Shown here piece after piece: positions 16,197-25,316 of a DNA stretch of 64,000 bases. Each line of letters starts with the position of its first letter. Within the stretch, counting starts at the first letter, position 1. The position numbers were made by a program, and so were the translations under genes. This DNA is from Pseudomonadota bacterium (GTDB taxonomy: Bacteria > Pseudomonadota > Gammaproteobacteria > Steroidobacterales > Steroidobacteraceae), in assembly GCA_016720075.1 (NCBI GenBank), contig JADJXW010000021.1, forward strand, positions 1 to 64,000, written 5' to 3'. The notes beneath the pieces are model-generated. The model was given only the letters and a program-made list of their open reading frames with translations. It did no database searches and was not told where the DNA came from.

Positions 16197-17526
16197 CGCC
16201 GGCGAGCCCCCTGCCAATGGCGTAGTAGCTCAGCCCCAGCCTGCGCATCAGCTCGGGGCTGTAGAGATTCCGGCCGTCGAAGACGGCTGGCTGCTTCAGC
16301 GCCTGCTTCATGTGGTCGAAGTCCGGGCTGCGGAATTCCTGCCACTCGGTGACGATGGCCAGCACGTCGGCGCCTTCGGTCGCTGCCTGGGCGTCTGCCG
16401 CGAACGTGACGCCTTCGCGACCGGCCAGCAGCTTGCGCGCGCCCGGCATGGCCACCGGGTCGAACGCCTGGACCCGGGCACCGGCTGCAAGCAGCGAATC
16501 GATCAGCACCAGCGAAGGCGCCTCGCGCAGATCGTCGGTGTTGGGCTTGAAGGCCAGACCCCACAGCGCGATCACGCGGCCGGCGAGCTTGCCGCCGAAA
16601 TGCCCACTGATCTTGCGGAACAGCAGGCCCTTCTGGTCGCAGTTGACCTGCTCCACCGCCTCGAGCAGGCGCGCGCTGTATCCGGCGCCCGTGGAAGATC
16701 GCACCAGAGCCTGCACGTCCTTGGGAAAGCACGAGCCACCGTAGCCCGCGCCCGGGTAGATGAAGCTGTAGCCGATGCGCGGATCCGAGCCGATCCCCAG
16801 GCGTATCGCCTCGATATCGGCGCCGACGCGCTCGGCGATATTGGCAACCTCGTTCATGAAGCTGATCTTGGTGGCCAGCATGGCATTGGCCGCGTACTTG
16901 GTGAGCTCCGCGGAGCGCACATCCATCACCACGAACCGGTCGCGGTTGCGTGTGAAGGGCTCGTAGAGCGCGCGCAGCAGCTCCATCGTGCGCGGATTGT
17001 CGGTGCCGACGACCACGCGGTCCGGCTTCATGAAGTCGGCCACAGCCGCGCCCTCCTTCAGGAATTCCGGGTTCGACACCACATCGAAATCCACCTCGGC
17101 GCCGCGGCGCGCCAGCTCGCTGGCCACTTCCTCGCGCACGCGATCGGCCGTGCCCACGGGCACGGTGCTCTTGGTCATGACGACGGCGTAGCTGGAAAGG
17201 TGCTGGCCTATGGTCTGGGCCACCTTCACCACATGGCTCAGGTCGGCGGAGCCGTCCTCGCCCGGGGGCGTGCCGACGGCCAGCAACAGGAACAGCCCAT
17301 GCTCCACCGCGCGGGCGGCATCGATCGTGAACTGCAGGCGCTTGGCCTTGAGGTTGCGTCGAACCAGCGCCTCGAGGCCCGGTTCGTGGATCGGGATTTC
17401 GCCGCGCGACAGCGCGGCCACCTTCTGCTCATCCACATCCACGCAGATGACGTGGTTGCCGGCATCGGCAAGACAGGCACCGGTGACCAGGCCCACATAG
17501 CCGGAGCCGAAAATCGTAACGCGCAT
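16186..17526 (-). CDS. ugd: UDP-glucose 6-dehydrogenase
   Basis: The 446-residue enzyme oxidises UDP-glucose to UDP-glucuronate with NAD+. The Rossmann motif opens the protein (MRVTIFGSGYVGLVTGACLA). The catalytic cysteine lies in GAGYGGSCFPKDVQAL near residue 264, and the NPEFLKEGAA and ALWGLAFKPNTDDLREAPS motifs are intact. It is likely to feed the nearby polysaccharide operon with acidic sugar. It is 93 bp downstream of gltA on the same strand. Confidence 0.96.
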   Translation of the reverse strand: MRVTIFGSGYVGLVTGACLADAGNHVICVDVDEQKVAALSRGEIPIHEPGLEALVRRNLKAKRLQFTIDAARAVEHGLFLLLAVGTPPGEDGSADLSHVVKVAQTIGQHLSSYAVVMTKSTVPVGTADRVREEVASELARRGAEVDFDVVSNPEFLKEGAAVADFMKPDRVVVGTDNPRTMELLRALYEPFTRNRDRFVVMDVRSAELTKYAANAMLATKISFMNEVANIAERVGADIEAIRLGIGSDPRIGYSFIYPGAGYGGSCFPKDVQALVRSSTGAGYSARLLEAVEQVNCDQKGLLFRKISGHFGGKLAGRVIALWGLAFKPNTDDLREAPSLVLIDSLLAAGARVQAFDPVAMPGARKLLAGREGVTFAADAQAATEGADVLAIVTEWQEFRSPDFDHMKQALKQPAVFDGRNLYSPELMRRLGLSYYAIGRGLAGATG

Positions 17527-17619
17527 GAAAGATCGTCCTCATGGGCCGCTGCAGGAGGGCCGATGGAGTGAGAACGATTGGAGGCTTGCGATTATTCCGC
17601 GCGAGCCGGGTTGCGCCTT

Positions 17620-18915
17620 CTAGCGCTTGCCCAGCTCCACGTAATCCCGCTTGCCCGCGCCGGTATAGAGCTGCCGCGGCCGCCCGATGCGCATCGCCGG
17701 ATCCGAGATCATCTCCTGCCAGTGCGCCACCCAGCCCACGGTGCGGGCGATGGCGAACATCACCGTGAACATGGAACGGGGAATTCCCAGCGCGCTGTAG
17801 ATGATGCCGCTGTAGAAGTCCACGTTCGGGTAGAGCTTGCGCTCGACGAAGTAGGAATCCTTCAGCGCGATCTCCTCGAGCTTCAGGGCCAGCTCGAACA
17901 GCGGGTTGTTGGTGCTGCCCAGGCGCTCGAGCACCTTGTGGCAGGCGGCGCGGATGATCTTGGCGCGCGGGTCGAAGTTCTTGTACACGCGATGGCCGAA
18001 GCCCATCAGCCGGAAATGGCTGGACTTGTCCTTGGCCATGGCGAGGTACTTGGGCACGTTCTCGACCGTGCCGATCTGCTCGAGCATCGCGAGCACGGCT
18101 TCGTTGGCGCCGCCATGGGCAGGGCCCCACAGCGCGGCCACGCCGGCCGAAATGGCGGCATAGGGATTGGCGCCGGTGCTGCCGGCCAGGCGCACGGTGC
18201 TGGTGCTGGCGTTCTGCTCGTGGTCGGCGTGCAGGATGAACAGCAGGTCGAGCGCCTCGGCCGCCACGGGGTCGACGTGGTACGGCTCGCAGGGCACCGC
18301 GAAGAACATGTTGAGCATGTTCGCGCAGTAGCCCAGGTCGTTGCGCGGGTACACGAACGGCTGGCCCAGCGAGTGCTTGTGCGCTGCGGCGGCGATCGTG
18401 GGGATCTTCGCGATGATGCGGTGCGCGAAGATCTCGCGGTGCCGCGGGTTATGGATGTCCATGCTGTCGTGGTAGAACGCGGACATCGAGGCGATCACCG
18501 CGGACACCATGGCCATGGGGTGCGCGTTGTGATGGAAACCGTTGTAGAAACGCAGCAGCGTCTCGTTGATCATTGTGTGATGACGGATGTCATCGTTGAA
18601 CTTCTCGAGCTCCGCCTTCTTCGGCAGGTCGCCGTTCAGCAGCAGGTAGCACACTTCCATGAAGCTCGATTTTTCGGCGAGCTGCTCGATGGGGTAGCCG
18701 CGGTATTCGAGCACGCCGGCGTCGCCGTCGATGTAGGTAATCTTGCTCTCGGTGGCCGAGGTCACGCCGAAGCCGGGGTCGTGCGTGAACACGCCGTGAT
18801 CCTTGTTGATCGCGGCGATGTCGAGCACATCGGGACCGATGGTGCCTGACTTGACGGGGAGGAGGCTCTTCTTGCCCGAGGCGAGGTCGGTCAGTTCGAA
18901 TTTCTTGTCGGCCAT
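17620..18915 (-). CDS. gltA: Citrate synthase (type II, hexameric)
   Basis: The start is ATG 18915 (MADKKFELTDLASGKK) after a CAGGA element; the longer frame to 18951 is not needed. The 431-residue protein shows ITYIDGDAGVLEYRGYPIEQ, the active-site His region LFILHADHEQNASTSTVRL, GPAHGGANEAVL, and the MGFGHRVYKNFDPRA motif with catalytic residues. It condenses acetyl-CoA with oxaloacetate in the TCA cycle. Confidence 0.97.
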   Translation of the reverse strand: MADKKFELTDLASGKKSLLPVKSGTIGPDVLDIAAINKDHGVFTHDPGFGVTSATESKITYIDGDAGVLEYRGYPIEQLAEKSSFMEVCYLLLNGDLPKKAELEKFNDDIRHHTMINETLLRFYNGFHHNAHPMAMVSAVIASMSAFYHDSMDIHNPRHREIFAHRIIAKIPTIAAAAHKHSLGQPFVYPRNDLGYCANMLNMFFAVPCEPYHVDPVAAEALDLLFILHADHEQNASTSTVRLAGSTGANPYAAISAGVAALWGPAHGGANEAVLAMLEQIGTVENVPKYLAMAKDKSSHFRLMGFGHRVYKNFDPRAKIIRAACHKVLERLGSTNNPLFELALKLEEIALKDSYFVERKLYPNVDFYSGIIYSALGIPRSMFTVMFAIARTVGWVAHWQEMISDPAMRIGRPRQLYTGAGKRDYVELGKR

Positions 18916-18975
18916 GGCTCGATTCCTGCTGTGACAGGAGAAAGCGTACACGCTCCAACTGTCAAATCACAGGGA

Positions 18976-20469
18976 CTATTCCACAACCTTGATGTACTCG
19001 CCGACGGGCAGCGGCTTGTTGGGATACACGCCGTTGATCAGCTCCAGCTCTTCCTCGTGGTACTTCTCGGCCGGGATGTTCTGGGCATGTTCGGCCAGCC
19101 GGGTGGTCTCGGTCGCCCGCAGGATTTTCAGCCTATAGGGTTCGGTCAGCGGAAACTCCGCGCTCTTCAGTGACCGCATCGTCTCGGCCACGGACCGGAA
19201 GATGCCGTCGGCCTCGGGCTTGCCTTCGCGCGCGGATCGGCTGGCGCCGGCAAAAATGAAGGCGCTGCCGCCCCGGTACAGCACGATGTAGCGCACGGGG
19301 CCAGCGCCGTTGTCCAGCGGCGAGCCGCTGCGGGTCAGCACCGAATAGCCGTCCATGTCATTGATGGTCACGGGGGTTCCGCCGGCCAGCGAGTTGCCCC
19401 GACCCAGCTTCTGGATCAGGAACTCGCGCGGGGACTTGTTCTCGGGCTTGGGCTCGACCGCGATCTGCATCACGCTTTCCTGGTTGCGCGTGAAGGCCAG
19501 GATCCGGTCGCGCTGGTTCTCGATGATCCAGCCCCGCGGGAAGGCCATCGTGATGCCCATATCGGCGTGGTAGAACCGGTTGTCGCGCACCACGCCCTGC
19601 GCCCGGCTGGTGCCGAAGGCCATGCCGTCGATGGCCTGCATATAGGTGTTGCGGTTGAAGACGAAGCCCTTCTCGGGCTCCACCACCAGCGCGGCGGCGC
19701 GGGCGGCGGCGGCCCCGCGCTCATCCGGGGCCGGGTGGTCAGAAAACACGCCGTGGTATACCCGTGGCTCACGCCCCTCGGCCCGGGCGGCGGCGATCTC
19801 GAAGTTCTCCTGCGCCTTCAGCACGTCGAACATGGCCCGCATGGCCCGCGGGTCGTAGCCCGCGCGGGTCATGTACACCATGCCCACCCGGTCGGCCTCG
19901 GACTCGGCCTCGCGGCCATAGCCCTGCACCCAGGCGGCCGCGCCGATGCTGGCCATGTCGGCCACCGCGGCGTTGCCGGTGAGGATGGCGGCGCCGATGG
20001 CCGCGACGTTGGCGAGAATGCTTCGACCCTGCCCCTTCGACACGTGCTTCTTCGTGACATGGGCGATTTCGTGGCCGATCACGGCGGCCAGCTCCGCCTC
20101 GGAGTTCATGTAGGACAGCAGGCCGCGGAAGATATAGACATAGCCGCCGCCGGTGGTGAAGGCGTTGATGGAGCCATCGTCCAGCACCGTGAAACGCCAT
20201 TCCACATCGGGCATGTCGCTGGCGCGCGCGACCCGCTGCCCCACGGCATTCACGTAGTCCTGTACGGCCTGATCCTCATAGATGCCGTAGAACTTCGTGA
20301 TCTCCTCGTAGTACTTGCGGGAGGTCTCGACCTCGCCCTTGGAGATCTTGTCCTTCGAACTGGAGGTGGCGGGGGATCCGGCAGCGTGGACGGAAGCCAC
20401 GCCGCAAAGCATGAAGGCCGCGCAGAGCGCGGCCAGCAGGCGATGGGTTGCAGGTTGGGTCTGGCGCAT
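18976..20469 (-). CDS. Periplasmic M48-family metallopeptidase (BepA/YfgC-like)
   Basis: This is a 497-residue exported protein: the signal peptide is LLAALCAAFMLCGVASVHA. The zinc motif HEIAHVTKKH lies near residues 130-140, with the third ligand in REAESEADRVGMVYM. The C-terminal half, without TPRs that I can recognise, contains a DUF-like region with GWIIENQRDRILAFTRN and ends in a LysM-like LINGVYPNKPLPVGEYIKVV. Probably it takes part in outer-membrane protein quality control. It is followed by gltA after 60 bp and preceded by rpmE. Confidence 0.88.
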   Translation of the reverse strand: MRQTQPATHRLLAALCAAFMLCGVASVHAAGSPATSSSKDKISKGEVETSRKYYEEITKFYGIYEDQAVQDYVNAVGQRVARASDMPDVEWRFTVLDDGSINAFTTGGGYVYIFRGLLSYMNSEAELAAVIGHEIAHVTKKHVSKGQGRSILANVAAIGAAILTGNAAVADMASIGAAAWVQGYGREAESEADRVGMVYMTRAGYDPRAMRAMFDVLKAQENFEIAAARAEGREPRVYHGVFSDHPAPDERGAAAARAAALVVEPEKGFVFNRNTYMQAIDGMAFGTSRAQGVVRDNRFYHADMGITMAFPRGWIIENQRDRILAFTRNQESVMQIAVEPKPENKSPREFLIQKLGRGNSLAGGTPVTINDMDGYSVLTRSGSPLDNGAGPVRYIVLYRGGSAFIFAGASRSAREGKPEADGIFRSVAETMRSLKSAEFPLTEPYRLKILRATETTRLAEHAQNIPAEKYHEEELELINGVYPNKPLPVGEYIKVVE

Positions 20470-20496
20470 CGGAGGTTACTCCGGCCGCCAGGCGCG

Positions 20497-20712
20497 TCAG
20501 CGCGCGGCAGCCTTGGCGGCGTACTTCTTGCGGAACTTGTCCACGCGGCCAGCCGTATCGAGCATCTTCTGCTTGCCCGTGTAGAACGGGTGGCAGGACG
20601 AGCATACTTCGATGTTCAGGTCCTGTCCCAGCGTCGAGCCGGTCTTGAACGAGTTGCCGCAGCTGCAGACGACGTTGATTTCCGCGTACTGGGGATGGGC
20701 TTCGGCTTTCAT
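20497..20712 (-). CDS. rpmE: 50S ribosomal protein L31, zinc-binding (C+) form
   Basis: The 71-residue protein begins MKAEAHPQYAEINVVCSCGN and keeps the cysteine pattern CSCG and CSSCHPFYTGKQK that binds zinc. The conserved GRVDKFRKKY tail is present. It belongs to the large ribosomal subunit. The zinc form predicts that a Cys-less paralog may exist elsewhere under Zur control. Confidence 0.96.
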   Translation of the reverse strand: MKAEAHPQYAEINVVCSCGNSFKTGSTLGQDLNIEVCSSCHPFYTGKQKMLDTAGRVDKFRKKYAAKAAAR

Positions 20713-20775
20713 GACAGGCTCCGGAAGGGGGCGCGCAGTCTACCGGCGCGGCGGGGTCGGGACAAGGGCGGTGAG

Positions 20776-20798
20776 TTATCCCCAAAATCTGTGGATAA
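20776..20798. promoter_or_regulatory. Inverted pair of DnaA-box-like sites
   Basis: TTATCCCCA (20776-20784) faces TGTGGATAA (20790-20798), whose complement TTATCCACA is the exact DnaA-box consensus. A third related 9-mer, TGTGGATAG, is at 20980-20988. No dnaA, dnaN or other origin marker is in the window, so titration or local regulation is more likely than oriC. Confidence 0.5.
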
Positions 20799-20860
20799 CT
20801 CTGTGCATGGCGGCCGCCTCCGGGGGCCGAAAATGCCGAAAAAACGCGTTTCTGCTGTCT

Positions 20861-20877
20861 TGGTCAAAATATGACCA
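20861..20877. repeat. Inverted repeat TGGTCA-N5-TGACCA
   Basis: Perfect 6-bp arms are separated by AAATA, about 150 bp upstream of rpmE. The size and AT-rich spacer suggest a dimeric repressor operator, but no regulator can be named. Confidence 0.4.
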
Positions 20878-20918
20878 GGGCATCTCAGGCTTCGGAATCA
20901 ATAACTTACGGGCCACAT

Positions 20919-20938
20919 ATCGCGTGATGTGACGCGAT
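20919..20938. repeat. Inverted repeat ATCGCGT-N6-ACGCGAT
   Basis: Perfect 7-bp arms (20919-20925 and 20932-20938) have a GATGTG spacer, in the same gene-free region. It could be an operator. As an RNA hairpin it lacks a T-tract on either side. Confidence 0.4.
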
Positions 20939-21015
20939 TCACACGTAATGCCTTCAATTTGGGGTTAGCCACCCGGTGCTGTGGATAGATCGCAGGCCGC
21001 ACTGCGGAAAATCCC

Positions 21016-22224
21016 CTAACTGCGCGCCGCTGCTTCGGAAATTGTTCCCGGCAGGAAGCGCTGCACCACGTCGTTCAGCAGTTGGCGGCCCCGGGCGGTG
21101 GCGCGCCAGGGGCCTGCGGACTCCATCAGCCCCTGCTGTTCGAGCGCTCGCAGCGGGGATTCGATGCGGGCGATCGGCAGACCGGTGCGCGTGGTGAACA
21201 GCGCTTCGGCGAATCCCTCGTTGAGGCGCAGCGCATTCATCGCGAACTCGAACGGCAGATCTTCTTCGGGCACCGGCTTCCACGCCGGACCCTGCGCCGC
21301 GGAGGCCAGGTAGCGCCGCGGTTCGCGCAGGTGCGTGCTGCGATCGAGGTGCAGGTCGCCCGACTCTGTTCGCGTCAGCTTGCCGTGGGCGCCGGCGCCG
21401 ATGCCGAGGTAATCCCCGAACTGCCAGTAGTTGAGGTTGTGAAGACACTGGCGGCCCGATCGCGCGAAGGCCGAGACCTCGTACTGCGCGAACCCGCGGG
21501 CGGCCAGCACGGCGTGACAGGCGCCCTGCATGTCCCAGGCGGATTCCTCATCGGGCAGCGGCGGCGGCTTCGCGGCGAACAGCGTGCCTGGCTCCAGCGT
21601 GAGCTGGTAGTGCGACAGGTGCGCGGGCTCGAGCGACAGCGCGGTGGTCAGGTCCGCAAGCGCGCCGGCGATGTCCTGGCCAGGAAGCGCGAACATCAGG
21701 TCGAGATTGAAGTTCGATAGCCCTGCCGCGTGCAGTTCCTCGGCGGCGCGGAACACATCGGCGGGCTGGTGGATGCGGCCGAGGGCCTTCAGTGTTTCAC
21801 CATCGAAACTCTGGGCACCCAGCGACACCCGATTGATACCTGCGGCGTGATATTCCGCGAAGCGGCCGCGTTCGACGGTGGCGGGGTTGGCCTCCATCGT
21901 GATCTCGCAGTCCGCCTCGAACGGCAGGATGCTGCGCAGGTTTTCAAGCAGGCCACCCAGTGCCGCTGGCGAGAACAGGCTGGGCGTGCCGCCACCCATG
22001 AACACGCTGGTGATGGCGCGACCCGCGGCACGCGGTGCCTGCACCTGCATGTCGGCCACGAGCGCATCGATGTAGGCGGATTCCGGGAGCGCGTCGCGCA
22101 GCGCGTGCGAGTTGAAATCGCAGTAGGGGCACTTGGCCACGCACCACGGAAAATGAACGTACAGCGATAAATCCGGCAGAACGGAACTGACGACAGTGGC
22201 GGCAGTTCCACCATTCCCGCTCAT
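21016..22224 (-). CDS. hemW: Radical SAM heme chaperone HemW (coproporphyrinogen oxidase-like)
   Basis: From ATG 22224, which overlaps the rdgB stop (ATGA), the protein has 402 residues. The radical-SAM cluster CVAKCPYCDF places cysteines at residues 28, 32 and 35. GGGTPSLF and GAQSFDGETLKALGRIH follow, then the HemN C-terminal domain (YLGIGAGAHGKL, RYLASA). HemW delivers heme to respiratory enzymes. It is the last gene of the operon PP2C-rph-rdgB-hemW. Confidence 0.94.
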   Translation of the reverse strand: MSGNGGTAATVVSSVLPDLSLYVHFPWCVAKCPYCDFNSHALRDALPESAYIDALVADMQVQAPRAAGRAITSVFMGGGTPSLFSPAALGGLLENLRSILPFEADCEITMEANPATVERGRFAEYHAAGINRVSLGAQSFDGETLKALGRIHQPADVFRAAEELHAAGLSNFNLDLMFALPGQDIAGALADLTTALSLEPAHLSHYQLTLEPGTLFAAKPPPLPDEESAWDMQGACHAVLAARGFAQYEVSAFARSGRQCLHNLNYWQFGDYLGIGAGAHGKLTRTESGDLHLDRSTHLREPRRYLASAAQGPAWKPVPEEDLPFEFAMNALRLNEGFAEALFTTRTGLPIARIESPLRALEQQGLMESAGPWRATARGRQLLNDVVQRFLPGTISEAAARS

Positions 22225-22817
22225 GAGAGCTTCCGCAGCAGCTGCGCCAGCGCCAGCCCCCGATGGCTCACGGCATTCTTGGCCGCCGCGTCCATCTGCG
22301 CCGCCGTCACGCTCTGCCCCTGCGGCCAGAACAGCGGGTCGTAGCCGAAGCCGCCCGTGCCCTGTGGCGCCTGGCCGATGCGGCCCTCCCACGCGCCTTC
22401 GGCGACCAGCGGCGCGGCATCATCCGCCTCGCGCACGAAGGCGATCACGCAGCGATACCGCGCGCTGCGGCGCTCATCAGGCACGCCGGCCAGCTCCACC
22501 AGCAGCTTCGCGTTGTTGGCCTCATCGGTGGCATCGGGTCCGGCATAGCGCGCCGACCACACACCGGGCCGGCCCCCGAGGGCATCGACTTCCAGCCCCG
22601 AGTCATCGGCCAGCGCGGGCAGGCGCGATTCGCGCGCCGCATGGCGCGCCTTGAGCAGCGCATTGGCCTCGAAGGTGGTGCCGGTTTCCTCGGCCGAGGA
22701 AATGCCCAGCGACGTCTGCAGGATGACCTCGATGCCCAGCGGCGCCAGCAGCGCTGCCAGCTCCCGCTGCTTGCCGGCGTTGCCGGTGGCGAGCACGACG
22801 CGCCGCGGCGCGGACAT
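22221..22817 (-). CDS. rdgB: XTP/dITP diphosphatase (non-canonical purine NTP pyrophosphatase)
   Basis: This is a 198-residue protein starting MSAPRRVVLATGNAGKQREL, the Ham1/RdgB substrate loop. TFEANALLKARHAA, ADDSGLEVDALGGRPGVWSA and GGFGYDPLFWPQG motifs are all present. It removes inosine and xanthosine triphosphates. The gene abuts the rph stop (TGA-ATG). Confidence 0.96.
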   Translation of the reverse strand: MSAPRRVVLATGNAGKQRELAALLAPLGIEVILQTSLGISSAEETGTTFEANALLKARHAARESRLPALADDSGLEVDALGGRPGVWSARYAGPDATDEANNAKLLVELAGVPDERRSARYRCVIAFVREADDAAPLVAEGAWEGRIGQAPQGTGGFGYDPLFWPQGQSVTAAQMDAAAKNAVSHRGLALAQLLRKLS

Positions 22818-23552
22818 TCAGGTGGCGGCGAGCGCCGCGCGCTGCAGGGCGAAGAGCTCGTCGGTGCCCTTGCGGGCAAGCTCGAGCAGCGCGTCGACTT
22901 CGTCGCGGCGCATCGGATGGCCTTCGGCCGTGCCCTGGATCTCGATGAAGCCGCCGCCGCTGTTCATCACCACGTTCATGTCGGTTTCGGCGGAGGAGTC
23001 TTCGACGTAGTCGAGGTCGAGCACCGGCCTGCCGGCCACGATGCCCACCGAGATGGCCGCCACCTGGCCGTGCATGGGATTGGCGATGCCTTTCTGCGCC
23101 ACGAGTTTTGCGCAGGCATCGGCCAGCGCCACATAGGCGCCGGTGACCGAGGCCGTGCGCGTGCCGCCATCGGCCTGCAGCACATCGCAGTCGAGCGTGA
23201 CGGTGCGCTCGCCCAGCGCCGCCAGGTTCAGTGCCGCGCGCAGCGAGCGGCCGATGAGCCTCTGGATCTCCTGCGTGCGGCCGGACTGCTTGCCCTTGGC
23301 CGCCTCGCGCCCGCCGCGCGTGTGCGTGGCCCGCGGCAGCATGCCGTATTCGGCGGTGATCCAGCCCTGGCCCTTGCCGCGCAGGAAACCGGGCACGCCC
23401 TCTTCGATGCTGGCCGTGCACAGCACGCGCGTGTGGCCGAACTCCACCAGCACCGAGCCTTCGGCATAGCGCGTGAAATTGCGGGTGAAGCGCACGGGGC
23501 GCAGGGCATCGGTCGCGCGCCCGTCGTGGCGGGCAGCAGCAGGAGTGTTCAT
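22818..23552 (-). CDS. rph: Ribonuclease PH
   Basis: The 244-residue phosphorolytic 3'-5' exoribonuclease trims tRNA 3' ends. Visible family features are LRPVRFTRNFTRYAEGSVLV, the ITAEYGMLPRATHTR stretch, RSLRAALNLAALGERT, LDCDVLQADGGTRTAS and the DLDYVEDSSAETDMN metal/catalytic region. The stop of the phosphatase gene is immediately upstream, so it is co-transcribed with its neighbours. Confidence 0.96.
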   Translation of the reverse strand: MNTPAAARHDGRATDALRPVRFTRNFTRYAEGSVLVEFGHTRVLCTASIEEGVPGFLRGKGQGWITAEYGMLPRATHTRGGREAAKGKQSGRTQEIQRLIGRSLRAALNLAALGERTVTLDCDVLQADGGTRTASVTGAYVALADACAKLVAQKGIANPMHGQVAAISVGIVAGRPVLDLDYVEDSSAETDMNVVMNSGGGFIEIQGTAEGHPMRRDEVDALLELARKGTDELFALQRAALAAT

Positions 23553-24290
23553 CTAGAGGAGTTTCATCACGGCAGCGGAGGAATTGTCGGCGCCCACGCT
23601 GGCGCGGCGCACGGCGAACTCCGTGATCGCCTGCAGCGCGGTATTCAGCGGCACGCCGGAGTAGAACGAGGCCGCGATGTCTTCGTCGAGCAGGTTGGAC
23701 CAGAAGCCATCGGTGCAGACCAGCAGCGTGTCGCCCTGCTCCAGCTTCACGCAGCGACCGATGCGCATCTCCGGCAGCAACGGGTCGCCGCCGAGGCAGG
23801 TTTCGACGTAGTTGCGCATCGGATGGTTCTGCGCCTGCTGCGCGTTGATGAGCCCTTCCTGCAACAGCAGTTCCACATGGCTGTGGTCGCGCGTGCGCGT
23901 GACAACCTGGCCCGCGCGCAGGTGATACACGCGGCTGTCGCCGACATGCGCCCACCACGCGGTGCCGTCCTGGATGAGGCACACGGCGCCGGTGGCGCGC
24001 GGCCGCTGCTCCAGCGGCAGGTGCAGGCCGATGGCCACCATGTCGGTGTGCGCGGCGCCGAGAGACTGATGCAGGAAGCTCAGCGGATCGAGCAGCGGAT
24101 GAGGCTGGGCGGCAAAGCGCGTGAGCAGCGTGCGGCGCGCCAGCTCCGCGGCGCGCGCGCCATCGGCATGACCGCCCATGCCATCGAAGGCGGCAATGAG
24201 CGCGCTGTGCCCATCGACGGCGACGGCGATGCGGTCCTGGTTTTCTTCACGAGCCCCGAGCAGGCTGATTTCGGCGTATTCGACTTGCAA
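23553..24290 (-). CDS. PP2C-family Ser/Thr protein phosphatase
   Basis: In 245 residues all PP2C metal-binding motifs occur: REENQDRIAV, AAFDGMGGHADG, WWAHVGDSRVYHL, LLVCTDGFWS and GADNSSAAV. It dephosphorylates Ser/Thr in the cytoplasm; bacterial relatives often pair with Hanks-type kinases, and none is in view. First gene of the four-gene operon, divergent from yicC across 70 bp. Confidence 0.92.
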   Translation of the reverse strand: MQVEYAEISLLGAREENQDRIAVAVDGHSALIAAFDGMGGHADGARAAELARRTLLTRFAAQPHPLLDPLSFLHQSLGAAHTDMVAIGLHLPLEQRPRATGAVCLIQDGTAWWAHVGDSRVYHLRAGQVVTRTRDHSHVELLLQEGLINAQQAQNHPMRNYVETCLGGDPLLPEMRIGRCVKLEQGDTLLVCTDGFWSNLLDEDIAASFYSGVPLNTALQAITEFAVRRASVGADNSSAAVMKLL

Positions 24291-24360
24291 ACGGGCCCCC
24301 GCCGTTCAGCTAGACTTGCCGGATTATCGCACCCGCACCCCGCGCTTGATAGGCCAACCG

Positions 24361-25239
24361 ATGATCGTCAGCATGACGGGCTTCGCCCGCAGCGAAACCC
24401 CAGTCCCCGGTGGCGCGCTCGTCTGCGAGCTGCGCAGCGTCAATCACCGCTTCCTGGAGGCCGCAATCAGGCTGCCGGAAGAGCTGCGCTCACTGGAAGG
24501 CGAGCTGCGCGCGCAACTGCAGAAAGAGCTGCGGCGCGGCAAGGTGGACGCGATCTTTACTTATCGCGTCGCCGCAGAGGCCGATCGCAGCCTCGCGCTC
24601 GATCGCTCGCTGGTCGATCGGCTCGCGCCGCTGCTGGGTGAACTGGCCGCCGCCAGCCAGAAGGCCCAGGGCGTGCAACTGCAGGTGAACCTCACCGACC
24701 TGCTGCGATTCCCCGGCGTGCTGCGCGAGGCGAGCAGCGATCCCGAGGCGCTGCCCAAGGCCGCGCGCGTGCTGTTCGGCAAGGCGCTCACCGACATCAG
24801 GTCCATGCGCGCCAGCGAGGGCTCGCGGCTCAAGGGGCTCATCGAGCAGCGCTGCGACCAGCTCGAGCAGCTGGTGGCCGATGTGCGCGCGAGGCTGCCC
24901 GAGGTGCGCACGGCCATCCGCGCCCGCTTCGCCGAGCGCCTCGCGGAGCTCACCGTCACGGTGGATGCCGATCGCCTGGAGCAGGAAATCGCGCTGCTTG
25001 TGCAGCGCATGGATGTGGACGAGGAGCTGGACCGGCTCACCGGCCATATCGCCGAGACGCGCAAGGTCACCGCAAGCCCCGAGGCGGCGGGCAGGCGCCT
25101 GGACTTCCTGATGCAGGAGTTCAACCGCGAGGCCAACACGCTGTCATCGAAATCGCAGGATCTGGCCACCACGCGCATGGCGGTGGACATGAAAGTGCTG
25201 ATCGAGCAGATGCGCGAGCAGGTGCAGAACATCGAGTAG
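24361..25239 (+). CDS. yicC: YicC-family endoribonuclease
   Basis: The 292-residue protein starts MIVSMTGFARSETPVPG, the family signature. It continues CELRSVNHRFLEAAIRLPEE and ends with the conserved VDEELDRLTGHIAETRKV and KSQDLATTRMAVDMKVLIEQ stretches. YicC/YloC proteins act in RNA turnover. Methionines upstream at 24178 belong to antisense DNA of the phosphatase and are not used. Confidence 0.94.
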   Translation: MIVSMTGFARSETPVPGGALVCELRSVNHRFLEAAIRLPEELRSLEGELRAQLQKELRRGKVDAIFTYRVAAEADRSLALDRSLVDRLAPLLGELAAASQKAQGVQLQVNLTDLLRFPGVLREASSDPEALPKAARVLFGKALTDIRSMRASEGSRLKGLIEQRCDQLEQLVADVRARLPEVRTAIRARFAERLAELTVTVDADRLEQEIALLVQRMDVDEELDRLTGHIAETRKVTASPEAAGRRLDFLMQEFNREANTLSSKSQDLATTRMAVDMKVLIEQMREQVQNIE

Positions 25240-25241
25240 TC

Positions 25242-25268
25242 AGGGGGGCGTCCCAAGCGCCCTCCCCT
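25242..25268 (+). terminator. Imperfect GC-rich hairpin after yicC
   Basis: AGGGGGGCG (25242-25250) can pair with CGCCCTCCCCT (25258-25268) with a small bulge, starting 3 bp after the yicC stop. There is no T-tract, so it is a weak or factor-assisted terminator at best. Confidence 0.35.
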
Positions 25269-25316
25269 GTGCTACGTCACTCGCCGCGTACCTCAAAGCG
25301 AAATCCCGGAGGCGCC

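Larger units (their letters stand above)
20713..21015. other. 303-bp gene-free region upstream of rpmE
   Basis: The region lies between the hemW stop and the rpmE start, both minus strand, and should hold the rpmE promoter. It is richer in A+T than its neighbours. It carries three DnaA-box-like sequences and two perfect short inverted repeats, listed separately. No coding frame is convincing. Confidence 0.6.

Noticed and set aside
20713..21015. Replication origin
   Set aside because: DnaA-like boxes are present, but no dnaA, dnaN, gyrB or rpmH is nearby and there is no tandem AT-rich 13-mer array.
22263..24641. 792-codon plus-strand frame opposite hemW-rdgB-rph-PP2C
   Set aside because: The composition is that of GC-rich antisense DNA (Arg/Ala/Gly/His), with no domain. 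Four clear genes lie on the other strand.
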